A stretch of DNA of 41,955 nt from Prochlorococcus sp. AG-670-O13 (GTDB lineage: Bacteria; Cyanobacteriota; Cyanobacteriia; PCC-6307; Cyanobiaceae): positions 1 through 41,955 of the forward strand of contig QCTB01000007.1 of NCBI GenBank assembly GCA_003209055.1, written 5' to 3'. This document shows, one piece after another, positions 1 to 8,743 of this stretch. Under the pieces are notes generated by a model. That model saw nothing but the letters and a program-made list of their open reading frames with translations, was not told the DNA's origin and did no database searches. Every line of letters begins with the position of its first letter. The stretch's first letter is position 1. The position numbers and the translations under genes were made by a program.

Positions 1-102
1 CCATGTTTAATTGGAAAGAAGTTAGGTTAATGTTTTTTGACCCACTTGATTTATTAGTAAGAGATTTAAACTTGTTACTACTTAAAAACAAAATGATAAA
101 AG

Positions 103-330
103 TTATTTTTTCTTAGGAAACAATCTACCAATTTTTTCTTGTTGAATAAATTCTCTTTCTACTCTAGTCTTTTTATCTTCTATTGACTCTTTATTTGTAC
201 TTACAGCGTAGATAATATAAAAAATCATTCCACTGAAAATTAAACCTATAAATAAGATAATAATCCCAAGAGGCTCTGTAGGACTAAAAATTTTGAGATC
301 AATTCCTGAGTTAAGAAAAATTATCATCAA
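103..330 (-). CDS. hypothetical small membrane protein (75 aa)
   Basis: ORF track; one hydrophobic segment (LGIIILFIGLIFSGMIFYIIYAV) followed by a charged tail. Confidence 0.5.
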   Translation of the reverse strand: MMIIFLNSGIDLKIFSPTEPLGIIILFIGLIFSGMIFYIIYAVSTNKESIEDKKTRVEREFIQQEKIGRLFPKKK

Positions 331-362
331 AAGTGCAATTTGTTAATAGACTTTTTTATTAT

Positions 363-584
363 CTATTTAATTTCTTCATAACCGAAGTAGGTTGTATTAT
401 CAGAATTTTTATATCCACTAGCTGCTTCTTGGGGATTTTGAGCATCAATGCTTCTTGCTTTTGCATGTATCATGTTAAATGGAAAAATTACTGCCCCAAC
501 AAAAAAATGTAAAATTAAAAAATCTGAAGGTAGCCCATTTGACCAATCAGGAAAGAATAGGAGTGTCATTAAAAAATGGTCCAT
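363..584 (-). CDS. hypothetical protein (73 aa)
   Basis: ORF track; hydrophobic N-terminal half. Preferred over the overlapping plus-strand ORF 448-651, but not certain. Confidence 0.45.
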   Translation of the reverse strand: MDHFLMTLLFFPDWSNGLPSDFLILHFFVGAVIFPFNMIHAKARSIDAQNPQEAASGYKNSDNTTYFGYEEIK

Positions 585-761
585 ATATTTAAATCGAAAA
601 TTACATATAAGATACTATTACTTAGTTCTGTCTATATTTGTTTATATTTAATAAATTGAAATTTAAATTAAAAAATATTTAGGCCAAAATTAACTAAGAT
701 TTAGTTTTTAAGAACTCCAAGTAGTACTATAAATAGTATCTAATATTAATTACTTAGGCGA

Positions 762-1163
762 TTGTTAAGATTTTTATTTAGCTTTATAATTTTCTCGATC
801 GTTTTATTACATCCTTTAAATACTTTTGCCTCTCATACTTCTGACCCTACAGTGAGTCTTCTTCAGAGTAGAATTTCAAAAAATTTTTCTAGGAAGTTTT
901 GTAATGCAATACAAAATGGTTTTTCAAAGGATGAAGCTATGACTTCCGCTATAATTAAAACTGAAAATATTGCTTCTTTTTTATACAATCCTCAAAAAAA
1001 ATGGATTGAGAAAGAAGATCTGGCTAATCAAATTTCAATTAAAGTTATAAATCAATGCGGTTGGTCCTTTGGATTAGGGGGTAAAGAAGGAATTGATTAT
1101 TTTAAATCATATTTTTTAGAAATTTATGAAAAAACAACTCCTGAAAGAAAATTATCTAGTTAA
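762..1163 (+). CDS. hypothetical secreted protein (133 aa)
   Basis: TTG-start ORF with N-terminal signal-peptide-like sequence (MLRFLFSFIIFSIVLLHPLNTFASH). Confidence 0.6.
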   Translation: MLRFLFSFIIFSIVLLHPLNTFASHTSDPTVSLLQSRISKNFSRKFCNAIQNGFSKDEAMTSAIIKTENIASFLYNPQKKWIEKEDLANQISIKVINQCGWSFGLGGKEGIDYFKSYFLEIYEKTTPERKLSS

Positions 1164-1171
1164 ATTTATTT

Positions 1172-1372
1172 ATGAATAATATTTCAGATAAAAACGTATT
1201 AATTGTAATTTTGGTAACGATAATGGTTGTATTTTCTTTCGTTTTTTCAGTTAAATCTCCAGAAAGAAAAATTATTGAATCTCCAATAATGTGGAAAGAA
1301 GATTTTTCTACTATCTCAAACTTTGGTAATAGTAAATTCGAATTTAGTAATATTTTTGTTTTTACAATTTAG
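1172..1372 (+). CDS. hypothetical small membrane protein (66 aa)
   Basis: ORF track; N-terminal TM-like segment, 8 bp downstream of the previous ORF. Confidence 0.5.
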   Translation: MNNISDKNVLIVILVTIMVVFSFVFSVKSPERKIIESPIMWKEDFSTISNFGNSKFEFSNIFVFTI

Positions 1373-1419
1373 CTTTCATTAATCAAAATTGATTAATTCA
1401 AAAAATATTATTAAAAAAA

Positions 1420-1761
1420 TTAATTTATATATTTTAGTAATACAGATGCTAGCTTTAAATCATTATTAAACCATGCTCTGATTGCCATTGACCTTCTTGG
1501 ATCATAGAATTCTTGACTCCTATACCAATCAAGTACTTCAGAATCTGACTTTTTGCCATTACACAATAGACAACAAGGTACACAATTACTTGTTATGCTT
1601 TTACCACCTTTTGATATTGGATGTAAATGATCAAGTGATTCAGATGGTTTGCCGCAATAAATACATTTATTATTAGTTAATTTATGAAGTGACTCTTTCC
1701 AGCTTTTATTGCTTATTTTTGGACATAACTGTTCAAGGTAAATTGCATCTTGTTTATGCAT
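1420..1761 (-). CDS. HNH endonuclease domain protein (113 aa)
   Basis: CIYCG...LDHLHPISKGG...NCVPCCLLCNGKK matches the HNH/zinc-finger pattern. Confidence 0.8.
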   Translation of the reverse strand: MHKQDAIYLEQLCPKISNKSWKESLHKLTNNKCIYCGKPSESLDHLHPISKGGKSITSNCVPCCLLCNGKKSDSEVLDWYRSQEFYDPRRSMAIRAWFNNDLKLASVLLKYIN

Positions 1762-1902
1762 AAAAAACTTGAATTATAAACAGATAATAACAGGTTTTCT
1801 TGAGTTTTGAATAAATTTAGAAGTTCAATTTAACTTATAGTATATATTGTTGATATTATTAAATATAAAATAAATTTTTTTTAAATAGAGAATGTTGTAT
1901 TA

Positions 1903-2715
1903 ATGCTAATAAATTCTATATATTTACAAATTAGTAATGATCTTCATACCCAAAACAAAATTATTATATTTTTAATTTCTTTTATTTCTAATACATTCTC
2001 ATCTATCTCTGGAGGTGGTGCTGGTTTAATTCAATTACCTGCTTTAATCTTATCTGGAATACCTTATTACCAGGCTCTTGCTACTCATAAAGTTGCAACT
2101 GTAGCCCTTGGTTTAGGAGGATCAATTAGGAACTTTAAATCTCTTAGAAAAGATTTTTATTTTTCATGGCAAATATTATTTTTTGGGACACCTGGAGTTG
2201 TTTTAGGTGCATCTATTGTTAAATATCTTTCAGAACAATATTTATATTTAATATTAGGAATTTTTTCTATTTTTCTAGCAATATATTCCTTTTGCGAACC
2301 TAATTTAGGTCAATATTCTATTGCTAAAAATGATAATTTTAGTTTGAAATTAACTTTTATAATTCCTATTTTTCTTATCGGAATTCTTAATGGTTCTGTC
2401 TCTTCAGGAACTGGTTTATTGGTGACAATCTTATTAATTAAAATTTTTAAGATTGATTTCCTTAGAGCTGTTAGTTTAACTTTTTTTACAGTGGGTATTT
2501 TCTGGAATGCTATGGGTGCATTTTTTCTGAGTAGAATTGGTTCAATACCTACAAATATATTAGTAATTCTAATTTTAGGATCTTTTACTGGAGGATATTT
2601 TGGTGCTCATTTATCTAACTTGAAAGGGAATAAACTTATTAAAAAGACTTTTACTATTCTATGCCTATTTGTTGGACTTACTTTGTTAATTAAATCTATT
2701 GGTTTATTTTTCTGA
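1903..2715 (+). CDS. TauE/SafE family sulfite exporter-like permease
   Basis: 270-aa multi-TM protein with GGGAGLIQLPALILSGIPYYQALATHKVA motif and an internal repeat typical of TauE/SafE. Confidence 0.8.
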   Translation: MLINSIYLQISNDLHTQNKIIIFLISFISNTFSSISGGGAGLIQLPALILSGIPYYQALATHKVATVALGLGGSIRNFKSLRKDFYFSWQILFFGTPGVVLGASIVKYLSEQYLYLILGIFSIFLAIYSFCEPNLGQYSIAKNDNFSLKLTFIIPIFLIGILNGSVSSGTGLLVTILLIKIFKIDFLRAVSLTFFTVGIFWNAMGAFFLSRIGSIPTNILVILILGSFTGGYFGAHLSNLKGNKLIKKTFTILCLFVGLTLLIKSIGLFF

Positions 2716-2716
2716 T

Positions 2717-2800
2717 TTAACTGATTGCAAATGCTAAAACAGCTGTCGTAGTTAAAAAAAGTCCTACCGCTGCTGTTGCAGTTAATAGTGAAAGGTCCAT
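2717..2800 (-). CDS. candidate single-TM micropeptide (27 aa): MDLSLLTATAAVGLFLTTTAVLAFAIS
   Basis: Read directly from the minus strand (ATG at 2798-2800, stop at 2717-2719); nearly entirely hydrophobic. Below the ORF-track length cutoff. Confidence 0.45.
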   Translation of the reverse strand: MDLSLLTATAAVGLFLTTTAVLAFAIS

Positions 2801-2900
2801 TTAAAGAACATTTTTTAAAATTTTAATTATCTTTTTGTATTGATGTTGTATTAGAAAATACTTAATATGCTAAAAATTTATTTAGTTGTGTTTCCAAGAT

Positions 2901-2928
2901 AAAAAAAAGGCCTCAGAGTTGTGAGGCC
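2901..2928 (-). terminator. rho-independent terminator (minus strand)
   Basis: Minus strand reads GGCCTCA-CAACTC-TGAGGCC followed by TTTTTTTT: 7-bp GC-rich stem plus U8. Confidence 0.75.
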
Positions 2929-3060
2929 GGGTGATGGGGAACCTTATTTTTAAACCAATTTCTATAAAAAAGCAACCCCCCATAGATAGTGGATTATTAG
3001 GGATTAAACAACACTACAGATAGTGTGTTTTCATTAGATTCTTAAAGAGTCTTGTATTGG
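2901..3060 (-). ncRNA. candidate orphan sRNA ending at the terminator (5' end not determined)
   Basis: Minus-strand terminator with only plus-strand genes upstream; a second hairpin ACACTA/TAGTGT lies at about 3011-3026. Confidence 0.3.
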
Positions 3061-3196
3061 AGATAATTTTTTGTAATATTTGAAATTATTGGTCGTGGTA
3101 TAAATTTAGAATTAAGATAATTTTTTAACTTTTTAAGCTTGTTAAAGGTTCGATACAATGTATTATTCGTAAAAGTGTTAAATAATTTGAAATTTA

Positions 3197-3424
3197 ATGA
3201 TTGAATTAACTTTACTTACACTTTTAAATTTTGTTGGAGATAATTTTTGTGAATATAGAAATTTAGGTCATGATAATTATAAATCTTTATTGCTTTCTTA
3301 TAGTGATGCAAGTGAAAAATATGGACCATTAGAAGTCAAAAAAGTTATTGAAAAATCAGATAATTTTAAAGTAGCCGCTATTGCAATTGCCGCTATTAAG
3401 TGCCCTCAGCACATTATGGAATAA
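3197..3424 (+). CDS. hypothetical protein (75 aa)
   Basis: ORF track; TAATG overlap with the following ORF. Confidence 0.5.
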   Translation: MIELTLLTLLNFVGDNFCEYRNLGHDNYKSLLLSYSDASEKYGPLEVKKVIEKSDNFKVAAIAIAAIKCPQHIME

Positions 3425-3690
3425 TGAAATTTGAAGTAAAAACTCATAAAGACGACTTATGGAAATCTTCTTTTTCTTTTATCTTAGCTTTCGCTTTTCT
3501 TTCATTTTTAGTTGTCCTTTATAATATTTCTATAAAGCTCGGAACAATTTCAAGACATTACGAAATTTCTTATCTTTGTAAACTTCTTTCAATTGATAAA
3601 TCGTCTTTAAATTTTAAAAGATTATCAAAATTAACAGATCAAACTACAAAGCAAAAGATGTGGGATTTATGTAGAGAAATTGTCAAATAA
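3424..3690 (+). CDS. hypothetical single-TM protein (start set at ATG 3424)
   Basis: The ORF-track start at 3400 lies inside the upstream gene; ATG 3424-3426 overlaps the upstream TAA (TAATG); TM segment FSFILAFAFLSFLVVLY. Confidence 0.5.
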   Translation: MKFEVKTHKDDLWKSSFSFILAFAFLSFLVVLYNISIKLGTISRHYEISYLCKLLSIDKSSLNFKRLSKLTDQTTKQKMWDLCREIVK

Positions 3691-3693
3691 AAA

Positions 3694-4488
3694 TTAACTA
3701 GAAGCTGATGTGTAATACTTCAGAGCAAATAACCAAAATCTTCTTGAAATTATAAAAAATATTCCCGAAACAACTACTTCTAATAAAATTTCCCAAAATT
3801 TTGCAAGACCTAAGAAAACTTCAGAGGGTATTGTCGTTATGAAAGCTATTGGAATAAAAATACTAAAGAATATTCTTAATGAAAATGAAAAAGAATTAAG
3901 AGGAAATCTTCCAATATAAAGAAAAGAACGTAATACTTCTGTCGCATTCCATGTTTTAACAAACCAAATTGTCGTAGTAGAAATTAAAAACCATAAGCTG
4001 TAAAGAATGACTATTGAACAAAATAATGTAGTAAAACATAAAATATAAAACCCTAGATTCATATTTATTTGATTTATTCCTATGCAATAAAATAGTAGAG
4101 TAACTCCTAATACTATTTCTAGAAATCCTGAAGGTGCTAATTTTTTTAATGAAATAAAAAATTGACTATCTACAGGTTTTAGAAGAACGAAATCCAAGGT
4201 TCCTTCTCTGATATGCTTAACTATTTCTGTAAGATTTGGATTGAACCAAGTATTTGTTATACCGTTTAAGATTGTATATATTCCTTGAATAATTAAGGCT
4301 TGTTCAAATTTCCAACCTCCAATATTATCAGTATTTTGAAAAAATATACTTAATAGAAATATGCTACCTATCAAGCTTAGTATTGCAGTTATGAAATCAA
4401 TCATTATATTAGTCTTATATTCCAATTCTGAAGCTACAGAAGTATAAAGAAACAAAGAATAAATTTTTATATATTTTTTTAGATTCAT
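3694..4488 (-). CDS. ABC-2 type transporter permease (COG3694-like)
   Basis: Multi-TM permease in an operon with a second permease and an ATPase; the likely start MNLKKYIK (4488) gives an ATGA overlap with the upstream gene stop at 4485. Confidence 0.7.
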   Translation of the reverse strand: MNLKKYIKIYSLFLYTSVASELEYKTNIMIDFITAILSLIGSIFLLSIFFQNTDNIGGWKFEQALIIQGIYTILNGITNTWFNPNLTEIVKHIREGTLDFVLLKPVDSQFFISLKKLAPSGFLEIVLGVTLLFYCIGINQINMNLGFYILCFTTLFCSIVILYSLWFLISTTTIWFVKTWNATEVLRSFLYIGRFPLNSFSFSLRIFFSIFIPIAFITTIPSEVFLGLAKFWEILLEVVVSGIFFIISRRFWLFALKYYTSASS

Positions 4489-5276
4489 GATCCCATTGCC
4501 GTATATTTTTTTGTTCCCATAGACCATGTCTTTTTAAATACGGGAAAAAGAACTGAAATCCAAAATATCTGCATTAATAATCCTGAGATTAAGTTTGTCT
4601 TGTTTCCAGATAATAAATTTGCTGGAAAATCAATTAAGTAAGGGAATGGGGTTATATATATCCATGATCTTACATATTCTGGGAATGATATTACTGGGGC
4701 TAAAAGTCCAGAAAGGAAGAGAGTTGGAATAAATAATAGTCTTTCTATAGAAGACGCCTTTTCTGTCCAAAAGCACAAACAAGCAATAATTGATTGAATC
4801 AGAAATTGTATTAAAAAAGAAAAAAATGTTGCTAAGCATGACAATAAGAATATACCTAAACTTGGTATCCAAAAACTTTCTTTATTAAAAAGAAAAAATA
4901 TTAAAGCAATTATAATTGCAAAAGGTAAGCGTGTGATTTGCTCTGCTAAATGTTGTGCAAAATATCTAAAAAAGGGGTTTAAAGGTTGAAGCAAATATGG
5001 AGATATTTTTCCTAAAAGAGCGTCTTCTTCAAAAGTAAAAACAACCCAGACCACAGAAAATTGTCTTACAAAAAATGCACTCAAAAAATATCTAGATAGC
5101 ATTGTATTACTTAAGTTAATTGATTCGTTTAAATTGTTGTTAGTCCATATATTAAGCATGAAAAAAGGTATAATCCCAGATATCGCCCATAAAGCTATTT
5201 CTACTCTGTATTCCAACATATTTGAGTATTGTACTTTTAATAAAGTTATTATTTTATGTCTATTTAAATTAGACAT
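4485..5276 (-). CDS. ABC-2 type transporter permease (COG4587-like)
   Basis: Multi-TM 263-aa protein between partner permease and ATPase genes. Confidence 0.7.
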   Translation of the reverse strand: MSNLNRHKIITLLKVQYSNMLEYRVEIALWAISGIIPFFMLNIWTNNNLNESINLSNTMLSRYFLSAFFVRQFSVVWVVFTFEEDALLGKISPYLLQPLNPFFRYFAQHLAEQITRLPFAIIIALIFFLFNKESFWIPSLGIFLLSCLATFFSFLIQFLIQSIIACLCFWTEKASSIERLLFIPTLFLSGLLAPVISFPEYVRSWIYITPFPYLIDFPANLLSGNKTNLISGLLMQIFWISVLFPVFKKTWSMGTKKYTAMGS

Positions 5277-6266
5277 TTATACTTTTTCCTTAACTAAAAT
5301 ATTCCCAATTATTTCATCAATTGGTGGTTCATTTATATATAGATCTTCGATATCAAATTTGTTAAGAATTTCCTTTAAAGTAAAATTAATAGCATCATTC
5401 TTTATAGTTATGGTTATTTCTTTTTGATTTTTATTTTTAATAGCAAATCCTAAATTGCATAATTCTTTAGCATCTTTATCCGTCTTGCAGATAATTAAAA
5501 GATCTTTAACTGGAGATATTCTTTTTAATAGTTTTTCTAACTTCCCATCATAAGTTATACATCCTTTGTGTATACATATCACTCTCTTACATAAAGATGT
5601 TATGTCTTTCATATAATGGCTTGTTAAACAAATTGTTGCATTGGTTTCTTTATTATATGTTTGCAAAAATTTCCTAAGATTTCTTTGAGCATTAATATCT
5701 AGCCCTAATGTAGGTTCATCTAAAAATAAAATATTTGGTTTATGTATTAAAGCTGCTAATAATTCTGCTTTCATTCTTTGACCTAAAGATAATTTTCGAA
5801 CAGGTATATAAAGCTCTTTATCAATCTCAAGCATTTCTGCCAACTTTCTAATTCTTCTTTTAGCTTCAAATTTTTCTAAATCATAAATTGCAGCATTTAA
5901 GTAAAACGATTCAATTGGTGGAAGATCCCAAATTAATTGTTGTTTTTGACCCATTATCAAAGTTATATTATTCAGAAAATTTGTCTTTCTTTTATAAGGG
6001 AGATAACCTGCTACCGCTAATTTCCCCTCACTTGGATAAATCAAACCACAGAGCATTTTTAGTATTGTTGTTTTTCCAGCACCATTAGCCCCTAGAAAAC
6101 CTACTATTTCTCCTTTTTTTATATTGAAAGTTATGTTTTTTATAACCTTAATGTTTTTTGTTTCTCTTTTAAAAAAATGCTTTATTGTACCTTTAAGGCC
6201 AGGATCTTTTGATGAAATATCGAATGATTTGGATAAATTTTCAACTTTAATAATATTTTCTTTCAT
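5277..6266 (-). CDS. ABC transporter ATP-binding protein (COG4586-like)
   Basis: Walker A GANGAGKTT, signature LSLGQRMKAEL, Walker B ILFLDEPTLGLD. Confidence 0.9.
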   Translation of the reverse strand: MKENIIKVENLSKSFDISSKDPGLKGTIKHFFKRETKNIKVIKNITFNIKKGEIVGFLGANGAGKTTILKMLCGLIYPSEGKLAVAGYLPYKRKTNFLNNITLIMGQKQQLIWDLPPIESFYLNAAIYDLEKFEAKRRIRKLAEMLEIDKELYIPVRKLSLGQRMKAELLAALIHKPNILFLDEPTLGLDINAQRNLRKFLQTYNKETNATICLTSHYMKDITSLCKRVICIHKGCITYDGKLEKLLKRISPVKDLLIICKTDKDAKELCNLGFAIKNKNQKEITITIKNDAINFTLKEILNKFDIEDLYINEPPIDEIIGNILVKEKV

Positions 6267-6346
6267 GATATTTAATTAATCAATTTAATTTTAAATTCTT
6301 CATATTTAATTAAATTTAATTCTATATACTTAGATAATTAGATTTT

Positions 6347-6736
6347 TTATAAAATATCTTTTATAGAAAGAAATAGCCAAGTCATAAAATTAACTGGATT
6401 TAAAAGTTCATTGAATTTTAATTTAGGTACGTAATTTAGATTATTAAAAAAATCAAATTTAATATTGGTATTTTCATTATAGTTTTCTTCATTTTCTACT
6501 ATATTACCTTTCTCATCAAGAATTTGAATTTCATTCTCAAAAAACCATTCCTCTTTCCCATTTGATAAGCATAGTATTACACCTATGCCCTTACCATCAG
6601 TGATTCTAAAATCACTTATAGTGCATTCAGATGAAATATTTATAGCATCAATGGTTTCTTTTGATAATCTATCCTTTGAAAGCTCTAGATTAACTTTAAC
6701 AGTATTTCCTATTTGAACTTTATCTAAAATTGTCAT
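6347..6736 (-). CDS. conserved cyanobacterial hypothetical, DUF2862-like
   Basis: 129-aa ORF; KVQIGNTVKV...GKGIGVILCLSNGKEEWFFENEI resembles DUF2862; family assignment from memory. Confidence 0.5.
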   Translation of the reverse strand: MTILDKVQIGNTVKVNLELSKDRLSKETIDAINISSECTISDFRITDGKGIGVILCLSNGKEEWFFENEIQILDEKGNIVENEENYNENTNIKFDFFNNLNYVPKLKFNELLNPVNFMTWLFLSIKDIL

Positions 6737-6807
6737 TTTTATAAGCTATTATACTTACTTGCTTTTTGTAATGGAGAGTAAGATTGAGTTTTGTGTTTTA
6801 TCTCTAT

Positions 6808-6957
6808 TTATTTAGAATTTTTGAATACGGCTTCTAATAATTTTTTTATTAATATCGCTGATATTCTTAAGAAAACAAAGCTTATACCTAGCCACCCCAG
6901 TAATACAGAAATTGATAATAAACTTGAACCAAGATCTTTTTGTAAAAATTCATTCAT
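6808..6957 (-). CDS. small hypothetical membrane protein (49 aa)
   Basis: Read from the minus strand: MNEFLQKDLGSSLLSISVLLGWLGISFVFLRISAILIKKLLEAVFKNSK; preferred over the low-complexity plus ORF 6791-6976. Confidence 0.5.
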   Translation of the reverse strand: MNEFLQKDLGSSLLSISVLLGWLGISFVFLRISAILIKKLLEAVFKNSK

Positions 6958-7552
6958 AAAGTTGATTTTTATCTAATAATTTAATTTATCTTTTCATGTA
7001 ATTAGGTAATTAAATATAAATACTTATAGGTTTATTGTAATTATTTTGCACATATATCCTAAATTTGAAGAATTTATTTCATAAGCTAATATATATTAAA
7101 GTAAAAAAATTTTCCTTGGATCTTTCTTTTAATTCCTATTTAGGTATTTCATTTATACTGATTGGTTTGATAGTTCGTATTGATTTTAAATTTATTATTC
7201 AAAAGGATTTGTAATAACTTTCCTTTTGTTAGTATTTTTTTATGTTATCTGTAAAGGTTTCCTATGAAAAACTTTATTAATATTTTAAATTCAACAAAAC
7301 TTTTGGTCCAGTAATTAAATTAACCTTTTGTTTTATAAGGCTAAGAATAATCAAAAGTATAAATTTTTTTATGAATAAAAACTTGAATAGATTTAATTAT
7401 TTTGATGATGATCTTTTTCTTCGTATGTTAATTTATTAAAAATTGAGTTGGATACTCTATTGATGCAAAATCTTTTCAATACAATTTATCTTGAATAATT
7501 AACTGACATAAATATTCAACATGATATTATCATTGCCTAATAGACAATTATT

Positions 7553-7681
7553 ATGAAGTTTTTTTATGAAAAATTCTGGGTCCCTTTTTTTGGTAGCATC
7601 TTATCAAAATTTGTATTCTTAATAGAGGGTAAACCACAAAAATTAGTTAAAACTACTAGGAAGAAACTTAAAAAAGAATAA
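7553..7681 (+). CDS. candidate small protein (42 aa), hydrophobic with basic tail
   Basis: ATG...TAA: MKFFYEKFWVPFFGSILSKFVFLIEGKPQKLVKTTRKKLKKE. Confidence 0.35.
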   Translation: MKFFYEKFWVPFFGSILSKFVFLIEGKPQKLVKTTRKKLKKE

Positions 7682-7818
7682 TTTTTTTACACTCTAAATA
7701 ATTTATAAAGTTTTTTAATTTCATATATATTGAAAGCAACAAAACACATTTCTAAAATCCAATAATTTATGCAAGGTTAAAGTATCTATAGAAATAGTAT
7801 TTTAACTATCAAAAATTA

Positions 7819-7998
7819 ATGAAAAACAATCCGTTTTTAAAACCATATACTGTTCATTATAGAGACTTTAAAAATCTTAGATTAGAAAATTGCTTTTACG
7901 CATCAGATGCCTTTGAAGCGAGAACATTAGCTATGGAGTTTAATAAATATATATATGAACACCCTAATAGTATTGATTTAATTAGATGCGAAAAGTAA
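7819..7998 (+). CDS. small hypothetical protein (59 aa)
   Basis: ATG...TAA: MKNNPFLKPYTVHYRDFKNLRLENCFYASDAFEARTLAMEFNKYIYEHPNSIDLIRCEK; balanced protein-like composition. Confidence 0.6.
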   Translation: MKNNPFLKPYTVHYRDFKNLRLENCFYASDAFEARTLAMEFNKYIYEHPNSIDLIRCEK

Positions 7999-8030
7999 TA
8001 TCTAAATATTAGATTTTGAACGTTAAAATT

Positions 8031-8741
8031 CTAGACACTTAAAAATTTATCAATAACTGTTTGGCTTAATTCACTTGTACGGCCACTTGCAACAATCCCT
8101 CCCCTTTGCATTGCATAATATCTACTTGCCTGCCTAACAAAGTGTAAGTGTTGTTCAACTAATAAAACTCCAATCCCAGTTTCTTTAATTATTAGATTTA
8201 TAGCGTTTTCAATATCTAATACTATATTTGGTTGAATTCCTTCAGTCGGTTCGTCTAATAATAATAATTTTGGTTTACCTAATAGTGCTCTAGCAATTGC
8301 GAGTTGTTGTTGTTGCCCCCCGCTTAGATCACCTCCTTTTCTTGCTAGAAAGTCTTTTAAAATAGGAAATAAATCATAGATACTAGAATCAATAATTTTA
8401 TTTTTAGATAATCCCCCAGGAAGCGATTCCATTCCTAACATTAAGTTTTCTTCAACAGTCAAATAAGGTATTATTTCTCTTCCTTGAGGAACATATGCCA
8501 TTCCTTTTCTAGCTCTTTGGTGTGGAGCCTTTCTACTTATATTTTCTCCAATAAAGTTTATTTCTCCTTTCTTTGGCTTTAATAAACCTATTAATGATTT
8601 TAATAAAGTGGTTTTTCCTACTCCATTTCTACCTATTAAACAGATCATTTCTCCAGATTTAAGGTTTAAATCTACATCTCTGAGAATATGGCTCTCTCCA
8701 TAATAAGTATTTAATGATTTTACTTCGAGTAGATTTTTCAT
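8031..8741 (-). CDS. urtE: urea ABC transporter ATP-binding protein UrtE
   Basis: LivF-type ATPase (GRNGVGKTT, LSGGQQQQLAIARALL, LLLLDEPTEGIQPNIV) in urtABCDE order. Confidence 0.93.
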   Translation of the reverse strand: MKNLLEVKSLNTYYGESHILRDVDLNLKSGEMICLIGRNGVGKTTLLKSLIGLLKPKKGEINFIGENISRKAPHQRARKGMAYVPQGREIIPYLTVEENLMLGMESLPGGLSKNKIIDSSIYDLFPILKDFLARKGGDLSGGQQQQLAIARALLGKPKLLLLDEPTEGIQPNIVLDIENAINLIIKETGIGVLLVEQHLHFVRQASRYYAMQRGGIVASGRTSELSQTVIDKFLSV

Positions 8742-8743
8742 AT

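Noticed and set aside
3-116. 37-aa plus ORF MFNWKEVRLMFFDPLDLLVRDLNLLLLKNKMIKVIFS at the window edge
   Set aside because: Too short, at the edge, overlaps the 103-330 ORF; could be the tail of an upstream gene but not supportable
448-651. Plus-strand 67-aa ORF
   Set aside because: Antisense to the 73-aa minus ORF, no recognisable features; not certain either way
1482-1676. Plus-strand 64-aa ORF
   Set aside because: Lies within and antisense to the HNH gene
6791-6976. Plus-strand 61-aa ORF
   Set aside because: Low-complexity; the minus-strand 49-aa ORF 6808-6957 has more protein-like composition and a TM segment
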